This document shows positions 34,874 to 46,823 of a DNA stretch of 64,000 nucleotides, piece by piece; the stretch's first letter is position 1, and the number at the start of each line of letters is the position of its first letter. The position numbers were made by a program, and so were the translations under genes. The DNA is from Blakeslea trispora (Eukaryota > Mucoromycota > Mucoromycetes > Mucorales > Choanephoraceae), in the NCBI GenBank assembly GCA_025331445.1, contig JAIWNE010000001.1, positions 186,001-250,000 on the forward strand. The letters are read 5' to 3'. The notes under the pieces were generated by a model. It did not search any database and had not been told where the DNA came from. It saw only the letters and a list, made by a program, of their open reading frames with translations.

Positions 34874-37800
34874 GCTCAACTATACATATACATACACCCA
34901 AAAAAAAAAGCTTAAAAACCCCATTTAAAAAAAAAAGAACGTAGGATATATGCCCCTTTATTATATAGTCCCTTTTTTTTACTTACTCTTTTTTCTTGAA
35001 AGGTTGATCCTTTCTATATATATATATATGTTTTCTATGTACATTCAAAATTATTATTCCCCTTTTCTATATATATCATGTTCTTTTTCTATGCTTTTTA
35101 TTTATTTATTTATTTTCATTAAGTGTAAATGGCCATCATCATACCCCTTCTTCAATTATGAAATAAAAAATATTATTTTCAACAAGTTTTCGTTTTATTC
35201 TTAGTCATGGTTTTGTACTTCGTTGCAATTTGTAACTAGTTCAACTGAAAATCATTTAAAAAGAAAGGCTACACACATCTAAATATGCAATCTTCCCATA
35301 ATTAGGAAAAGATGTTCCGATCAACTATGGCTTGAGAATGCCACAGAATTTCTTGCAGAAAGACATGAGAGGGAAAACGCGGGATGTCACTTGTTCCAAA
35401 CGCTGTCTTTGGTTTGCATGATTGGTAAAACATCCAAGAAAACAGAATTAAGCTACTATTATACTGATTCTTCTCCTTAGTTTCCAGTAACATTTATGCT
35501 ACTCGAAAAAAAAGGCTATTTTTGAAACACAGCTATTGAAAGAAAAAAAAAGGGACAATTTCTAAACTTTTTTATTTATTTCTTTTGAAGCAGCAACAGA
35601 TACATTCGATATCATTTGTTTCATTTGATGAAGTGGTATCAGCCTTGTCTTTTGCCTCCCCTTTTTTTCATGCTGACACAGATCGGAACATCGGGTTTAT
35701 TTATTGAATGGTTGTACACGATCAATTTAGTTGTACAACTTTGACTATATCTTCTACGTATAGTGAGTACAGTTCTATATGATCATGAGACTCAAGTGCA
35801 AGGGAGAAAGTGGGATGAGATAGAAAGGGGATGACCAACATTCATTCAATTTTTTGGCTTCCCCCATTTATCATATAAAACATTCTCTGATTTTAGTATT
35901 TATCGAAAGAGATGAAGATCGACTAAACTGATCAATGTCAATGTATTCAATATATTGTATTACTCAAGTCAAGTAACTGAAAGCTAGGGAGTACGAGATT
36001 GCTGAACGAATAATTTCTCTCACTAGCATCTGCTTTTCAAATTTGTGTGTCAGCTTCAATTAATATGGAACATTGAGTAACATACGGCTAAGCCAGAAAA
36101 TAGCAATAAAATAACTTTTTTTTATAAACCTTTGAAAGGGAGATATGCGTATATTTTTTGACATTTCCGGCTTGAAGGTGCATTAGCCGAGAGAGAGAAA
36201 AAAAAAAGGGCTTTCTAAGGTTTAGACAATTATTCTATTTTGTTCTAAAAGTGCGTTTAGGTTTTGACAGCAATACATGTATAGTATATGTGAAAGGAAG
36301 AAATGATAAAAGAAAACAGCTCCACATCAAGAGAAAGTCCTTGAGGCGAGTAGTTAAATGGCGAATCTTTTTTATTTTTAGAGATGTTGAATGTTGTAAC
36401 ATAAGTGACATAGATGATGTATTACAGTAGTCGCTCGACTTAAGAGTGTTTGTTATAAGAGTATTCTCAATCCAAGAATTGCAATCCTTTGACTCATATC
36501 GCTTCAAGCGCTAAAATGTCATTCAATTTAAGATTATGCCCAATATAAGTGCATTTCTCAGAATATGAACACTCTTAAATAAAGCGATTATCGTAATTGA
36601 ACAGTGCACATTCAGTCTATAATTATTTCGAGAAGTTTCAATTTACTTTTTCTTCAGTTGAGTATCAGCATTCTCTTGATTGCTTCCAAAAGTAGCTCTA
36701 TTGCCGCCATCATTATTAAAGTAAAGGTTTACAAAGAGATGCTTGAATTTACTGTCTTTCTCATAATCCACTATAGCAGTAAAAGAAAACAAAAACCTCT
36801 GATTACAATATTGATGTTCTAATAACAAAGACTAGATTGCACAGACTAGATAATTTCCAATGGTGTATTTTTTCTTTGAAAGTATCTAGCATGATTCTAT
36901 TATATATAAAATTTAATAGGGCAACTCATATTAAACCAAACAAATAAATAGACTAGTGTGCTTCACTTGATATTGTTCAAAATAGCACAAGTTGCTATTT
37001 TTATAGCACACTAACGTCAATATAATTAAACTACATACTTATTATTAGATCTCGAAGGAGCCTTTGAGTCAAAGCGAGAAACACACATATATATATAGAA
37101 AGGAGGCTGATCCTTATTAAAGAAAATCAATATCTAATGAAATCTTAGCCTCCGTTTTTTTAGAAAAAGAAAGCCATTTTGTTTTAGAATCGACACAAAA
37201 ATATTTACAAACAATATATCCTAGTTGGAGTACTCTTTTATTCTTTCATCAGTACTGCAAAAAGGGTTTCAAGAACATGGTAAAAAAGAGCATACGCTTA
37301 TCAATTAAAGGAAGGGGAGATATGAGATTTTGAGTCATAAACAACGCCAAACCACTCCTTTTCTAATGAGAGTATACTTAAATGATTATGGTATTTCAAC
37401 CCACAAAGAAACAGCATTCTCTTTTAGCAATATCAGGGGGGGGGCGAAAGGGAGGCTTTTGAGCTGTAATAAACAAAGTCAAAGCCTTGGATAGAAGATA
37501 AATGGTTTCTGTGTCAGTAGATCATTGTGGCGTTGATTTTAAGGAATCTCGATTAAAAAAGTGGTAAATGACAACGTGTATACTAATGAAGAAAAAGCAT
37601 TGCTTGAGCAAAGCTTTTATAGTACCTTTTAATTGTTCTATAAATAAAAAGACAAATAATAAATGGAATGAGATGCTCATTTTTAGCTTTCCTTGCATCA
37701 ATATATTACTGGCTAGATGGCAGATAAGTTTAATAAGAGTTCTTTAGGAATTTTTATATCTTGATCTGACACATAGCAACAGCTGATTTAGTAAACCTTT

Positions 37801-38926
37801 CTTGATTACAAGGCGCTTTCATCTTTTCAAGCTCTATCAATTGGTAGGCATGACTGATTGAGTAATGTTATTACAGCATTCCTCTTGCAGAAACACCTAG
37901 GTATCTGTTTTTGTGGTTTCGCACTACTATGACTTCCTTTTTTTTTTCTTTAAGTATTAGACATTTGGGTTACTATAAGTTGCAGCAGGTGTTAGGTATT
38001 TACTTGAGTATTGCTTAGCAATATCTTTTATGGCTTTATTAGAGTATACTCCCTCATCAAAACATATGCACTCCTCCAGATGGATGTCGTAAACAAAAGT
38101 ATGTTGTATGTGTGTCAAAAGGGAGCTCGCTTTCTTTCAAAGAATAAGCTCCTCTATAAAAAGAAAAAAAAGCGTTTCAATCCAAAGTTCAAATTCAGCA
38201 GCAATATACAAATTCAATTGTAATGTCTATATAGTTCAACCTGAGAGGCTCAATTCTCATTGAGCTGAGCATTAGTATTTTATCATGGGTAAACAAAAGA
38301 ATTGCTGCAAGAGTAGACTAAGAAGCAAGCACATTGTAAAATTTCTTGTTCCCCCCTTTTTATTTACCTTTTTCAAACTCTGCAGAGAAACAGTTTCTCC
38401 AAGAACTCAAGAGCCATATCAAATAAGAGAGAGGCTTTACCAAACTATCGAAAGAAGTCATCAATTTGATCATGAAGGAGAGAGAGTCGTGAGAGTTGAG
38501 CGAGATAAAGTATGACGTAGGGGTTTAAAATAATAACAAAGAGAAAAGGGAAACCACATGGTTTTGAATCTATATACATGTAGTACAGCTTTATAATTCT
38601 TCAAATCTCTACCCCTTTCAGACAAAGTTGAAGAAAGATAAAAAGAAAGCAATATGCATTCAGAGCTGCTTTTCTAAACACTTTAATGACAAGAGAGCAA
38701 AAAAAAAGAAAGAAAAAAAAAAAAGAGGGTAAAAAAGCAAAAAAAAAGGCACCTTGTTTTGTTGATCGGAATTGCGCACTCTTTGCGCTGATTGGTCTTT
38801 AAATCTATAATTTTCATATGAAAGTCATCAACATTCTCTTACTTTCATTCTCTCGTTTTCTCTTTCCTTCTTTCTTTCTTTTTTTCTCTTTCTTCTTTGC
38901 CCTTTTTTTTTTGATTGACCTTGTAC
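34874..38926. other. Largest gene-free stretch in the window
   Basis: About 4 kb between Ran1-A and the histidine phosphatase gene. It contains TA-rich 3' UTR (35015-35110), G-run (37437-37443) and many A-tracts near 38700-38760. Short frames (for example 36604-36822, 38011-38223, 38285-38515) are low-complexity and not supported as genes. Confidence 0.4.
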
Positions 38927-39821
38927 ATGATGTCTATTTCAAGTGTATTTATTGTACGACATGCTGAAAGATTAGGTAGCTTCAAATTGTTTTTTTTCTA
39001 GCTTTCAAATAAATTTAGCTTATTCATTGGTCTATTTTATTTTGCTCAAAAAAAAAAAAGATCATATTGATAAACGATGGCAACCGGATCTATCACTAGG
39101 CATATCCGACCCTCCTATCACACCTTATGGCAAGCAGCAAGCCAATGATACCGGCAATACTTTACACGAAATGATTACTCAACAAAAAATGGATTCACCT
39201 TCTGTTGTGATCTACACATCACCCTTTCAGCGTTGTATCGATACCTCCATAGGAATTGCTCAGCAACTTCCATGGGATGTGACATTAAGACTTGATTTAG
39301 GACTGAGTGAATGGCTATCTGAACAGTTCTTTGAATCGGTCTGTCCTGCCGCTCACCTTTTAGGGCGCCAACAAGAAAGACTAGCACGTCAGCAGACCAT
39401 GGCCTATTCGATGCGAGCCAAGGGTCTAACAGATCCTTGTTTTCCTTCTCATCTATTGATTGATTATGGCCATCAGAGCCAATATACTGAATTCGAATAC
39501 CCTGAAGAATATACAGACATGATCCAACGATTTGAGACAACACGCGTAGAATGTTTAAAGCAAGCCAACAAGGAGAATAAGACTGTTGTTATATTTGTGA
39601 CACATGCTGTAGGTGCAAATGCTCTACTGGATGGATTTCGAAATCGAGTGACTATACCCTTGAAATCAAATTATTGTAGTATCTCTCATGTTCGTCCTTA
39701 CACAAAGACAACTCATATGTTAAGCAGCGATCAAAGTGAAGATGAATTTGAGTCTGAATATGATACTACTCGTACTGTCTGGAAGATTGAGTTGGCTATG
39801 TCTGATACCCATTTAAAATAA
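38927..39821 (+). CDS. Histidine phosphatase superfamily (phosphoglycerate-mutase-like) protein
   Basis: Two exons (38927-38975, 39061-39821) give 269 residues. The start is a tandem ATGATG; the second Met is equally possible. The catalytic histidine is in IVRHAERLD (RHG-type motif, here RHAE) at the N-terminus, split by the intron after the Leu codon. Later family features are YTSPFQRCIDTSIGIAQQL, LGLSEWLSEQFF and VIFVTHAVGANAL, the second catalytic His. This pattern with acidic HxER near the N-terminus resembles the UBASH3/TFC7-like branch rather than glycolytic mutase. The substrate cannot be assigned. No signal peptide is seen, so it is probably cytosolic or nuclear. Confidence 0.85.
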
Positions 39822-39960
39822 AATGAGACTTATTTTACACTTATCCATATAAAGTAGGGATCGGAAGCTAATTTTATTTTATTTTAAAAAAACGAGTGAT
39901 TGAGTACTTTTCTTTTCTTTTTCTCTCTCTCCCTCTTTTCTATTATTTTTAATATTCATT

Positions 39961-40742
39961 ATGTCAAATCAAGCAAGAGCACGTCGTATTGCAGTACTAG
40001 GAACAAGAGCTGTTGGTAAAATGAACAAAACATGTAGATTATAAGATGATTAATATCTTGTTAGGCAAATCTTCACTTGTCATTCAATTTTGTGAGAATC
40101 ATTTTGTTGATAGTTATTATCCAACTATTGAAAACACGTTTAACAAGGCAATCAAATACCGTGGTATAGGTTAGGTTGAAGTCAATAGAAAAAAGTAGAG
40201 AGTAGATAACCATTTATATGCGTTATAGAATATAAAGTGGAAATTATGGATACAGCAGGACAGGTAAATAACAAACAATGAAAGAGAAGCAGCATGGTTA
40301 ACTCGAACCTTGGTTAGGATGAATACTCCATCCTTTCCTCTCATCATGCAACAGGCATGAATGGTTATATTCTTGTTTATTCTATTTCGTCAAAGTCTAG
40401 TTTTGACATGATTAAGATCATTAGAGACAAAATTCTCGATTTTACTGGCTTAGAGACAGTTCCTTGTGTTATTGTCGGCAACAAGTCAGATCTGAATATG
40501 CAGAGACAGGTATCTACACAAGAAGGTCAGGAACTAGCACAACAGTGGAATTGCCCTTTTGTAGAGACATCAGCTAAATTGGATGAAAATGTTTGTAAGT
40601 GGAGGCTTCCTTGGTGTATACTATTTGTTTCTCATCTAACTTTCTTTTGCTAGCCAAAATATTTGATCATATTATTGCTCATATCGAGAGAGTCAATAAC
40701 CCATCATCTGATGGAAAAGACAGTGGTTGTCACATTATGTAA
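39961..40742 (+). CDS. RHEB: Rheb-type small GTPase
   Basis: Five exons (39961-40015, 40065-40169, 40229-40263, 40318-40594, 40654-40742) give 186 residues. P-loop GTRAVGKSS with the Rheb-specific Arg after Thr, effector loop FVDSYYPTIENTF (the Rheb signature), switch II DTAGQDEY, NKSD and ETSAK guanine motifs, and C-terminal CHIM, a farnesylation CaaX box. Rheb-GTP activates TORC1 at endomembranes. Four introns fall inside or next to the nucleotide-binding motifs, for example between the G and K of the P-loop region. Confidence 0.95.
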
Positions 40743-41963
40743 ATAAAAAAAAAAAAGAAAATCCATGGAAACCTATGTATTTTACCCAAAATATCAGATA
40801 TTGTCTTTCTGTTCAAAGAAATAGATGGAAAGGTGGGTTTGCATTATAGAATCAAGCAAAATCATTTTGGTCTTGTTGAAGCAATGTTATTCACTGGACG
40901 CAGTTTTAGTTTGATATTCAGCATAACGCATAGCCTTTCTTTTTTTTTGACGGCTCACTTTGAAGCATTTGGAATTTGGCTTGTTCATTTTCCAACTACT
41001 TCTTGGTGATAGTAATGTGCATTTAAAAGTGATATTATATCGAGTCTTCTTTGATAAGTCGCACTTGTACAAGATTCGGACATGATTGAGAAAAGCATCA
41101 TGCTGTGCTAATTCCCTTCGAACGAACTTTACTACGATAGGTGTGTTGTCTCTTTACATTGTATGAACACTTTAATCGCCCTAGGCTACAATTTTTCTAT
41201 GGTTTATATCGGGTCTAGCCTGTTCTCAATGTTTACTGCTTAAGATCTCTTCAGAATTGTGCCTGAAAGTTTGATGAGTCTTGAAATAAAAAGTTCGTCT
41301 TTCTCAATATCGTTAAATCGACATGGACCACTTTTAATTTTAGTCATCATATTCTTTGTTCTTGCAGTTAGTAAATCATTATGCACAATCGTCTTGCATT
41401 TATACAACCTTGTTGCTTTCATTCTTTTTCTGGCATACGACATACCCCCCCTTCCAATTTGCAGTTGCTGCTTATAAAATTAATTTATTGATATCCTGAT
41501 GTAAAGTATTATTTCTCTTAACTCTTGAGAAACAAGAAATATGCTCCAACCTTTTTATTTGCTCAACAGTCTCTTATAAGAAAAAAAAGGAGGAATAGTT
41601 TGAACCAGGGTGATCAATGCCTTATTGCATGCAAGAATATGAAACGAAAGAATCAGTGTTACCAGACTTATTTCGGCGCTATGATATCTTGTTTGGCTTT
41701 TGAAGTTTGCATTCAATAAAACTCTAACGTCCTAAAAGTCGACACTTGCTCGTTTCAATTGGAGCATGGATCTAGAGGAAAAAGAGAGACATAAAGAAAG
41801 AAAGAGAAAAAACTCGGAAACACCCTCCCCCTTTCTTATCTGATGGGCAAAATTGATCCATGGGCCAGTCACATATGCACTACCATCTCACTTTTACACA
41901 CGCAATGTCCTTTGTTTTTAATTTTCTTTCTTTTTCTTCTTCTATTGATTATTAACATATAAG
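40743..41963. other. Intergenic region between Rheb and Ubc13
   Basis: 1.2 kb, AT-rich. Short overlapping frames (40887-41072, 41240-41477, 41525-41719) show no recognisable features. Confidence 0.4.
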
Positions 41964-42651
<688 letters not shown>

Positions 42652-43022
42652 CAAGAGAAAAGAGAATAAAACAAGAACGATAATAAAGAAAACTAAAACA
42701 TACATGATGTGAAGTTTGGTTTTCTTTTCAATCAGATAGGTAAAGGATGCGACTGCAATCATTACAAAGCGGAGAGAGAGAGAGAACATTTTCAGGTCAT
42801 TTTTCTAATGCTTATTTAAGCTTGTAAAGAGAGAGAGAGAGAGAAAGTCTGTTTCATATCCACTCCTCTAAAGTGAATTCATCTGTGTCAAGGAGTTTCT
42901 GCACCCCTTCCCCCTCCCCCTCCTCCTTTCTTCTTAGTCTTTCCTTCGTTTATATATGAGAGTGGCAATAACAATAAAAAAAAGAGAGAAAGAGAGAGAA
43001 ATACAATAACAAATTTTATTAT
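42652..43022. other. Convergent spacer with GA-repeat tracts
   Basis: It lies between the 3' ends of Ubc13 and the two-span membrane protein. GA/AG repeats occur at about 42774-42785, 42826-42846 and 42981-43002. Confidence 0.5.
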
Positions 43023-43538
43023 TCACTGTACAAGATACCAAATCAATAAGCCAACTACCACCATCAAAATACCGATGGAAGCCATACTCATATATCGATT
43101 CCATTGATAAAAAATATATACACTGTTTTGCTCGGCTCTTTTCGGCTTAGAAGCTACCGCCACACTCTCCAGAATGCGTGATGCTGTTTTTCCATTCGCC
43201 AGTAAAGAAGGATGCACCATGATTGATTTCTCTAAATCTTCCTCAAGTAAGGTTGGATCAATTGTTAGACAAAATCCGCCTATCCACCAACAAGGAAAAA
43301 ACAGAAATCCAAATAAGAACAGCATGGATTGTACATGTATGATTGGTTCTTTTTCGGGTCTCTGGTAAAGGTGATAAGTCATGGTGGACGTGGACGTTAG
43401 AGTAGAAATGGTAGTGATGGTTTGACGGGCAGAATAAGATGATTTGTACTGATATTCTACAGAGTAATGCTTCCATGGATGAACCGATGCCTGTGTATGC
43501 ATACAACAAGTCCATGTATTTGGTCGTTTCTTCGTCAT
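43023..43538 (-). CDS. Two-span membrane protein of unknown function
   Basis: A single-exon frame from ATG 43538 (MTKKRPNTWTCC), 171 residues. The middle has a hydrophobic helix with tryptophans (MLFLFGFLFFPCWWIGGFCL) and the C-terminus a second helix (SIGILMVVVGLLIWYLV) ending three residues before the stop. The N-terminal half is Ser/Thr-rich and hydrophilic. The FxFFPxWWIG block is a feature I associate with small fungal membrane proteins of unknown role. The C-terminal helix could act as a tail anchor. A longer frame upstream begins only at a TTG and was not used. Confidence 0.7.
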   Translation of the reverse strand: MTKKRPNTWTCCMHTQASVHPWKHYSVEYQYKSSYSARQTITTISTLTSTSTMTYHLYQRPEKEPIIHVQSMLFLFGFLFFPCWWIGGFCLTIDPTLLEEDLEKSIMVHPSLLANGKTASRILESVAVASKPKRAEQNSVYIFYQWNRYMSMASIGILMVVVGLLIWYLVQ

Positions 43539-45376
43539 GACAGAATCAAGTAAAGAAAAAAGAAAAGAAAAGACAAGAAAAGAAGAAGATATTTGAGTCA
43601 AGAGTTTGATCTCTTTACTTTCTTGTACATTTCTTATTTATTAATTCTTTTTTTTTTCGTATGTATAAGGAGAATCACATACGTCAAATAGTAATTTAAC
43701 TTTGCCCTGCCCTTTATAGCTTCTTTCTTTCTGCGATTCTCGGCCCCCTTTCATTACACAAACCTTGTATCATTTTGAGATTTAATTTTGATAAATTCAT
43801 ATGTATTTCATTCAGCTTAAATATATGTATGCATTAAGACTCAGCACCATAGTTTACCATTGTTTAATTTAAAGCACATCAATGTTACCATATTTATAGA
43901 TTGAGACTATATGCTCATATCATCAGCCATACATGAATATAAAAGAAAGCCAGTTTGTAGGACAAAGGTGTTTTGTGTTGTATCATTTGATAAAAATAAA
44001 TCAGTTGTGTATGCAATAGAAGCATGTGTTGCCTTGGAAGCCATAAAATCAATGGAATGTATAAACTATCCTTTGATAGTAAACTTATCACAGAGGCATT
44101 AATGGTTTAAACTTTACAACAGAATAAGTATAAAAAGCAGTTCAAAATATGTTTGAATAGAGTTTTATGAGTATAAAGAAAAGGGATAGGGAATAAGGAT
44201 GAAACTATTCACTTTACAGAACATCTGTTTTGGTATACTTTAATGGAAGCAGATAAAATGGCTGAGAATGAAGATGGCAGTTGTCAAAAACAACAAAAGT
44301 ATGCTTAACCGAGACTTTTTTTTTTGCCAGTTGAATATTGACAGCGTGTTTATTTTTCAATGCCAAAGAGAGGAGATACCATGTCCTCAATGACTTGCCC
44401 TTCACTGAGTCAACTACAAACAATAAAAGGGAAACTGAATAATCAATGGAAGCATCTCGACTCATTCTATAAGAAGTAACAATTTTAAAAGAGTAGCTTA
44501 TTCAAGATATTCAAATGCGTAATAATGAAAACCCCTCAATACCTTCTCTGACTGTTATGAACGAGCGGATTTCTTTTTCTTCCAAGCGCTTTTATTAGAT
44601 AGCTTTGCCAATAAAGAGATAGAAATGCTATGATCTTATAATAGCCCTTTTTCTTTACCTTTATTAATTAAGTCATTTCCTTTTTTAGACAATCACAATG
44701 ATGGCGCTATTAAAGGGCTGTCAGAATTTCTTGAATTCTGTGATTTAAATAAATCACTTAAAGATATGACAGGACCTAAAATACACCTATTTTCCTAGTA
44801 TTCTACTCTAGAACTCTTTCCAACTTTTATCTTGCAGTTTCAAATATAGAACTTGTTACAACCAAAAGCCAAAGTTTTAATTTAGCCTACCAATACAAGT
44901 CAAAATCAAAGTAATAGTACTAATGCCTTAATTTACCTCTTTATTGAGAGACGTGTATTACTAAATCAGAAAAAAGAAACGGACACTATATAAATATTTA
45001 TAAACATATAAGGCACTTCAAGTGTCAACTTTTGATGGATTTGTATGATTGTATATCTGTTGTTTTTTTATTTTTTTGTATGGTTTAAAATTCTGAATGG
45101 TATATACATAGAGAAATGAAGAAATGGCATAAAAGATTTGATGATGACTATGAACAAAATACTATATATAAAGAAAAAAAGAGATATAAGGAAGAGACAT
45201 AAAAGATTCGATGATGACTATGAACAGAATACTATATAGAAGAAAGAAATATAATTGAGGGGAAAGGGGGGGGAATAGAAAATTGGGGAATGTTGGTATA
45301 TATAGATTATATACATAAGCATAAAAGGAGAGGAATAAGTAAGAAAGAGAAGAAAGAAAAAGAAATAAGTTGTAGT
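43539..45376. other. Intergenic region with 70-bp tandem duplication
   Basis: 1.8 kb between the divergent membrane protein gene and the 3' end of Ran1-B. Short frames at 43911-44102 and 44214-44465 are not recognisable. A 70-bp direct duplication lies at 45128-45238. Confidence 0.4.
45128..45238. repeat. 70-bp direct tandem duplication
   Basis: A block beginning CATAAAAGATT at 45128 recurs at 45198, with 39 of about 41 bases identical at the start of each unit. The spacer halves are A-rich and more diverged. It lies in the probable 3' UTR of Ran1-B. Confidence 0.9.
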
Positions 45377-46483
45377 CTAGACCACAATACGAAGATGAGA
45401 ATCTAGATTGGCCCCTTTCTTTTGAATGTCACTTAAAAGGCCCGTGCCAATGACGTCTGGCTCTATCAATGTTGATTGAGTTGAGGGTGTGCTGCAAAGT
45501 GATCCGTTGTCTGTACTAGGTGTGTGAGGGGGTGAAGGCAAATCATGATTGGTTGCAGGCAATTGAATCTTCATCATCATTGTCTTTTTCTTTTTATTCA
45601 TCAACATCATAGTTTCATAACGAACTACTTCGGGTGTACGAGTGAAATGAGCGCATCGCTTAATACGTGCATAAAGCTCGTCCAATGTGATTCTTCGATG
45701 AGGATCAAGACAGAAAATTCGCTTAAGAATACGGTTCAATTCAATCGAGATAGGAAGAATCTTGAGTAGTAAATTAGGATCCCGAAGAAAGCCACAGAAA
45801 GTTTCGTCTTCTAATGAAGCAAGGCGCCAAGGATTACGTCCAGCAGAGAGATTGATCAGGATGATGCCTAATGCCCATACATCATTGGGAGCTGTAGCAT
45901 AGCCAATGCGTTTAGTGCCATCTAGGCCACCTTGGCATTCAGGTGAAAAATAAAAAGTAGATCCGCATCCAAAGTCAGTGGAGATAGTGTCTGTTGTAGC
46001 GAGTCCGAAATCAGCTAATTTGACAGTACGTCCATGATCAAACACAAGTACATTTTCAGGCTTGAGATCTCGGTGATAGATATGTTGCTGATGACTGTAT
46101 CGAACAGCATCAATCAATTGCAAAAAGACGGAGCAAATCAATTCATGGTTGCCATAGTAAAGGCCCTTTTCAGTAATGGCTGAGAACAAATCACCTTCAG
46201 ATCCATATTCCAAGACAGCATGCGTATATTCAGGTGTCTGTACTACTTTTTCCAGTCGGATGATGTGCGGATGGTCGGAGAGATAGGAGTGTAACGCGAT
46301 TTCGTTTCTTTGAAAAGCTAATTGGCGATGGTCGAGACCAGTGTGGGGTAAGGATTTGATGGCATACTGTTTGAATGTCTGTGTGTGCCGAGCGAGATGT
46401 ACTTTTCCAAAAGCGCCAATGCTAAGAACTTTAGTGATTTCAAGGTCATCAATGCGTGTGCCTAAAGTCAATTGATGAGGCAT
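45377..46483 (-). CDS. Ran1/Pat1-type protein kinase, copy B
   Basis: A single exon of 368 residues. Motifs: LSIGAFGKVHLA, YAIKSLP, LEYGSEGDLFSAITEKGLYY, HRDLKPENVLVFDHG, LADFGLATTD, GCGSTFYFSPECQGG, GYATAPNDVWALGIILINLS, GRNPWRLAS. The similarity to copy A is high over the whole kinase domain, and both end in a tail rich in Ser/Pro and Thr. The tail here is longer and carries Ser/Thr-Pro sites (PSPPHTPST). This copy lacks the intron that copy A has at YYSP|ECQG. Its role is presumably nutrient-controlled growth or development, by family. Confidence 0.92.
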   Translation of the reverse strand: MPHQLTLGTRIDDLEITKVLSIGAFGKVHLARHTQTFKQYAIKSLPHTGLDHRQLAFQRNEIALHSYLSDHPHIIRLEKVVQTPEYTHAVLEYGSEGDLFSAITEKGLYYGNHELICSVFLQLIDAVRYSHQQHIYHRDLKPENVLVFDHGRTVKLADFGLATTDTISTDFGCGSTFYFSPECQGGLDGTKRIGYATAPNDVWALGIILINLSAGRNPWRLASLEDETFCGFLRDPNLLLKILPISIELNRILKRIFCLDPHRRITLDELYARIKRCAHFTRTPEVVRYETMMLMNKKKKTMMMKIQLPATNHDLPSPPHTPSTDNGSLCSTPSTQSTLIEPDVIGTGLLSDIQKKGANLDSHLRIVV

Positions 46484-46823
46484 AGGAAATATAAAGAAAT
46501 GATAATAAGAGAAAGAGAGAGATAAAAAAAGAAAAAAAGTGAAATGAAGTCATGCTTTATATAGATTTCTCTCTGGCGTACATAAAAAACGTGCTTGCTT
46601 TTTATATTTCACAATAAGGAGGCAAGAAGCAGTTATTCTAGAGAACAGGTGTTTCCTTAAATAGATTCGCCTAGGCATTCTTGCGTCACTTGAAAAAAAG
46701 GGGGGGGGAGGAGTTTGGTACTCACATTTGATTGGAGAAGATCCTCATTAATGGTTTTTCTCAATTTTTTTTTTTTACATCTTTATTTTTTTATTTTATT
46801 TTTTAATTTTGCCACATTTATAC
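46484..46823. other. Divergent promoter region of Ran1-B and the exchanger
   Basis: 340 nt between two divergent starts. It contains a G-run (46699-46707) and a T-rich tract (46764-46810) immediately upstream of the exchanger ATG. Confidence 0.5.

Noticed and set aside
38285..38515. 76-codon plus-strand ATG frame
   Set aside because: Low-complexity Arg/Glu tail, no recognisable domain, within a long non-coding spacer.
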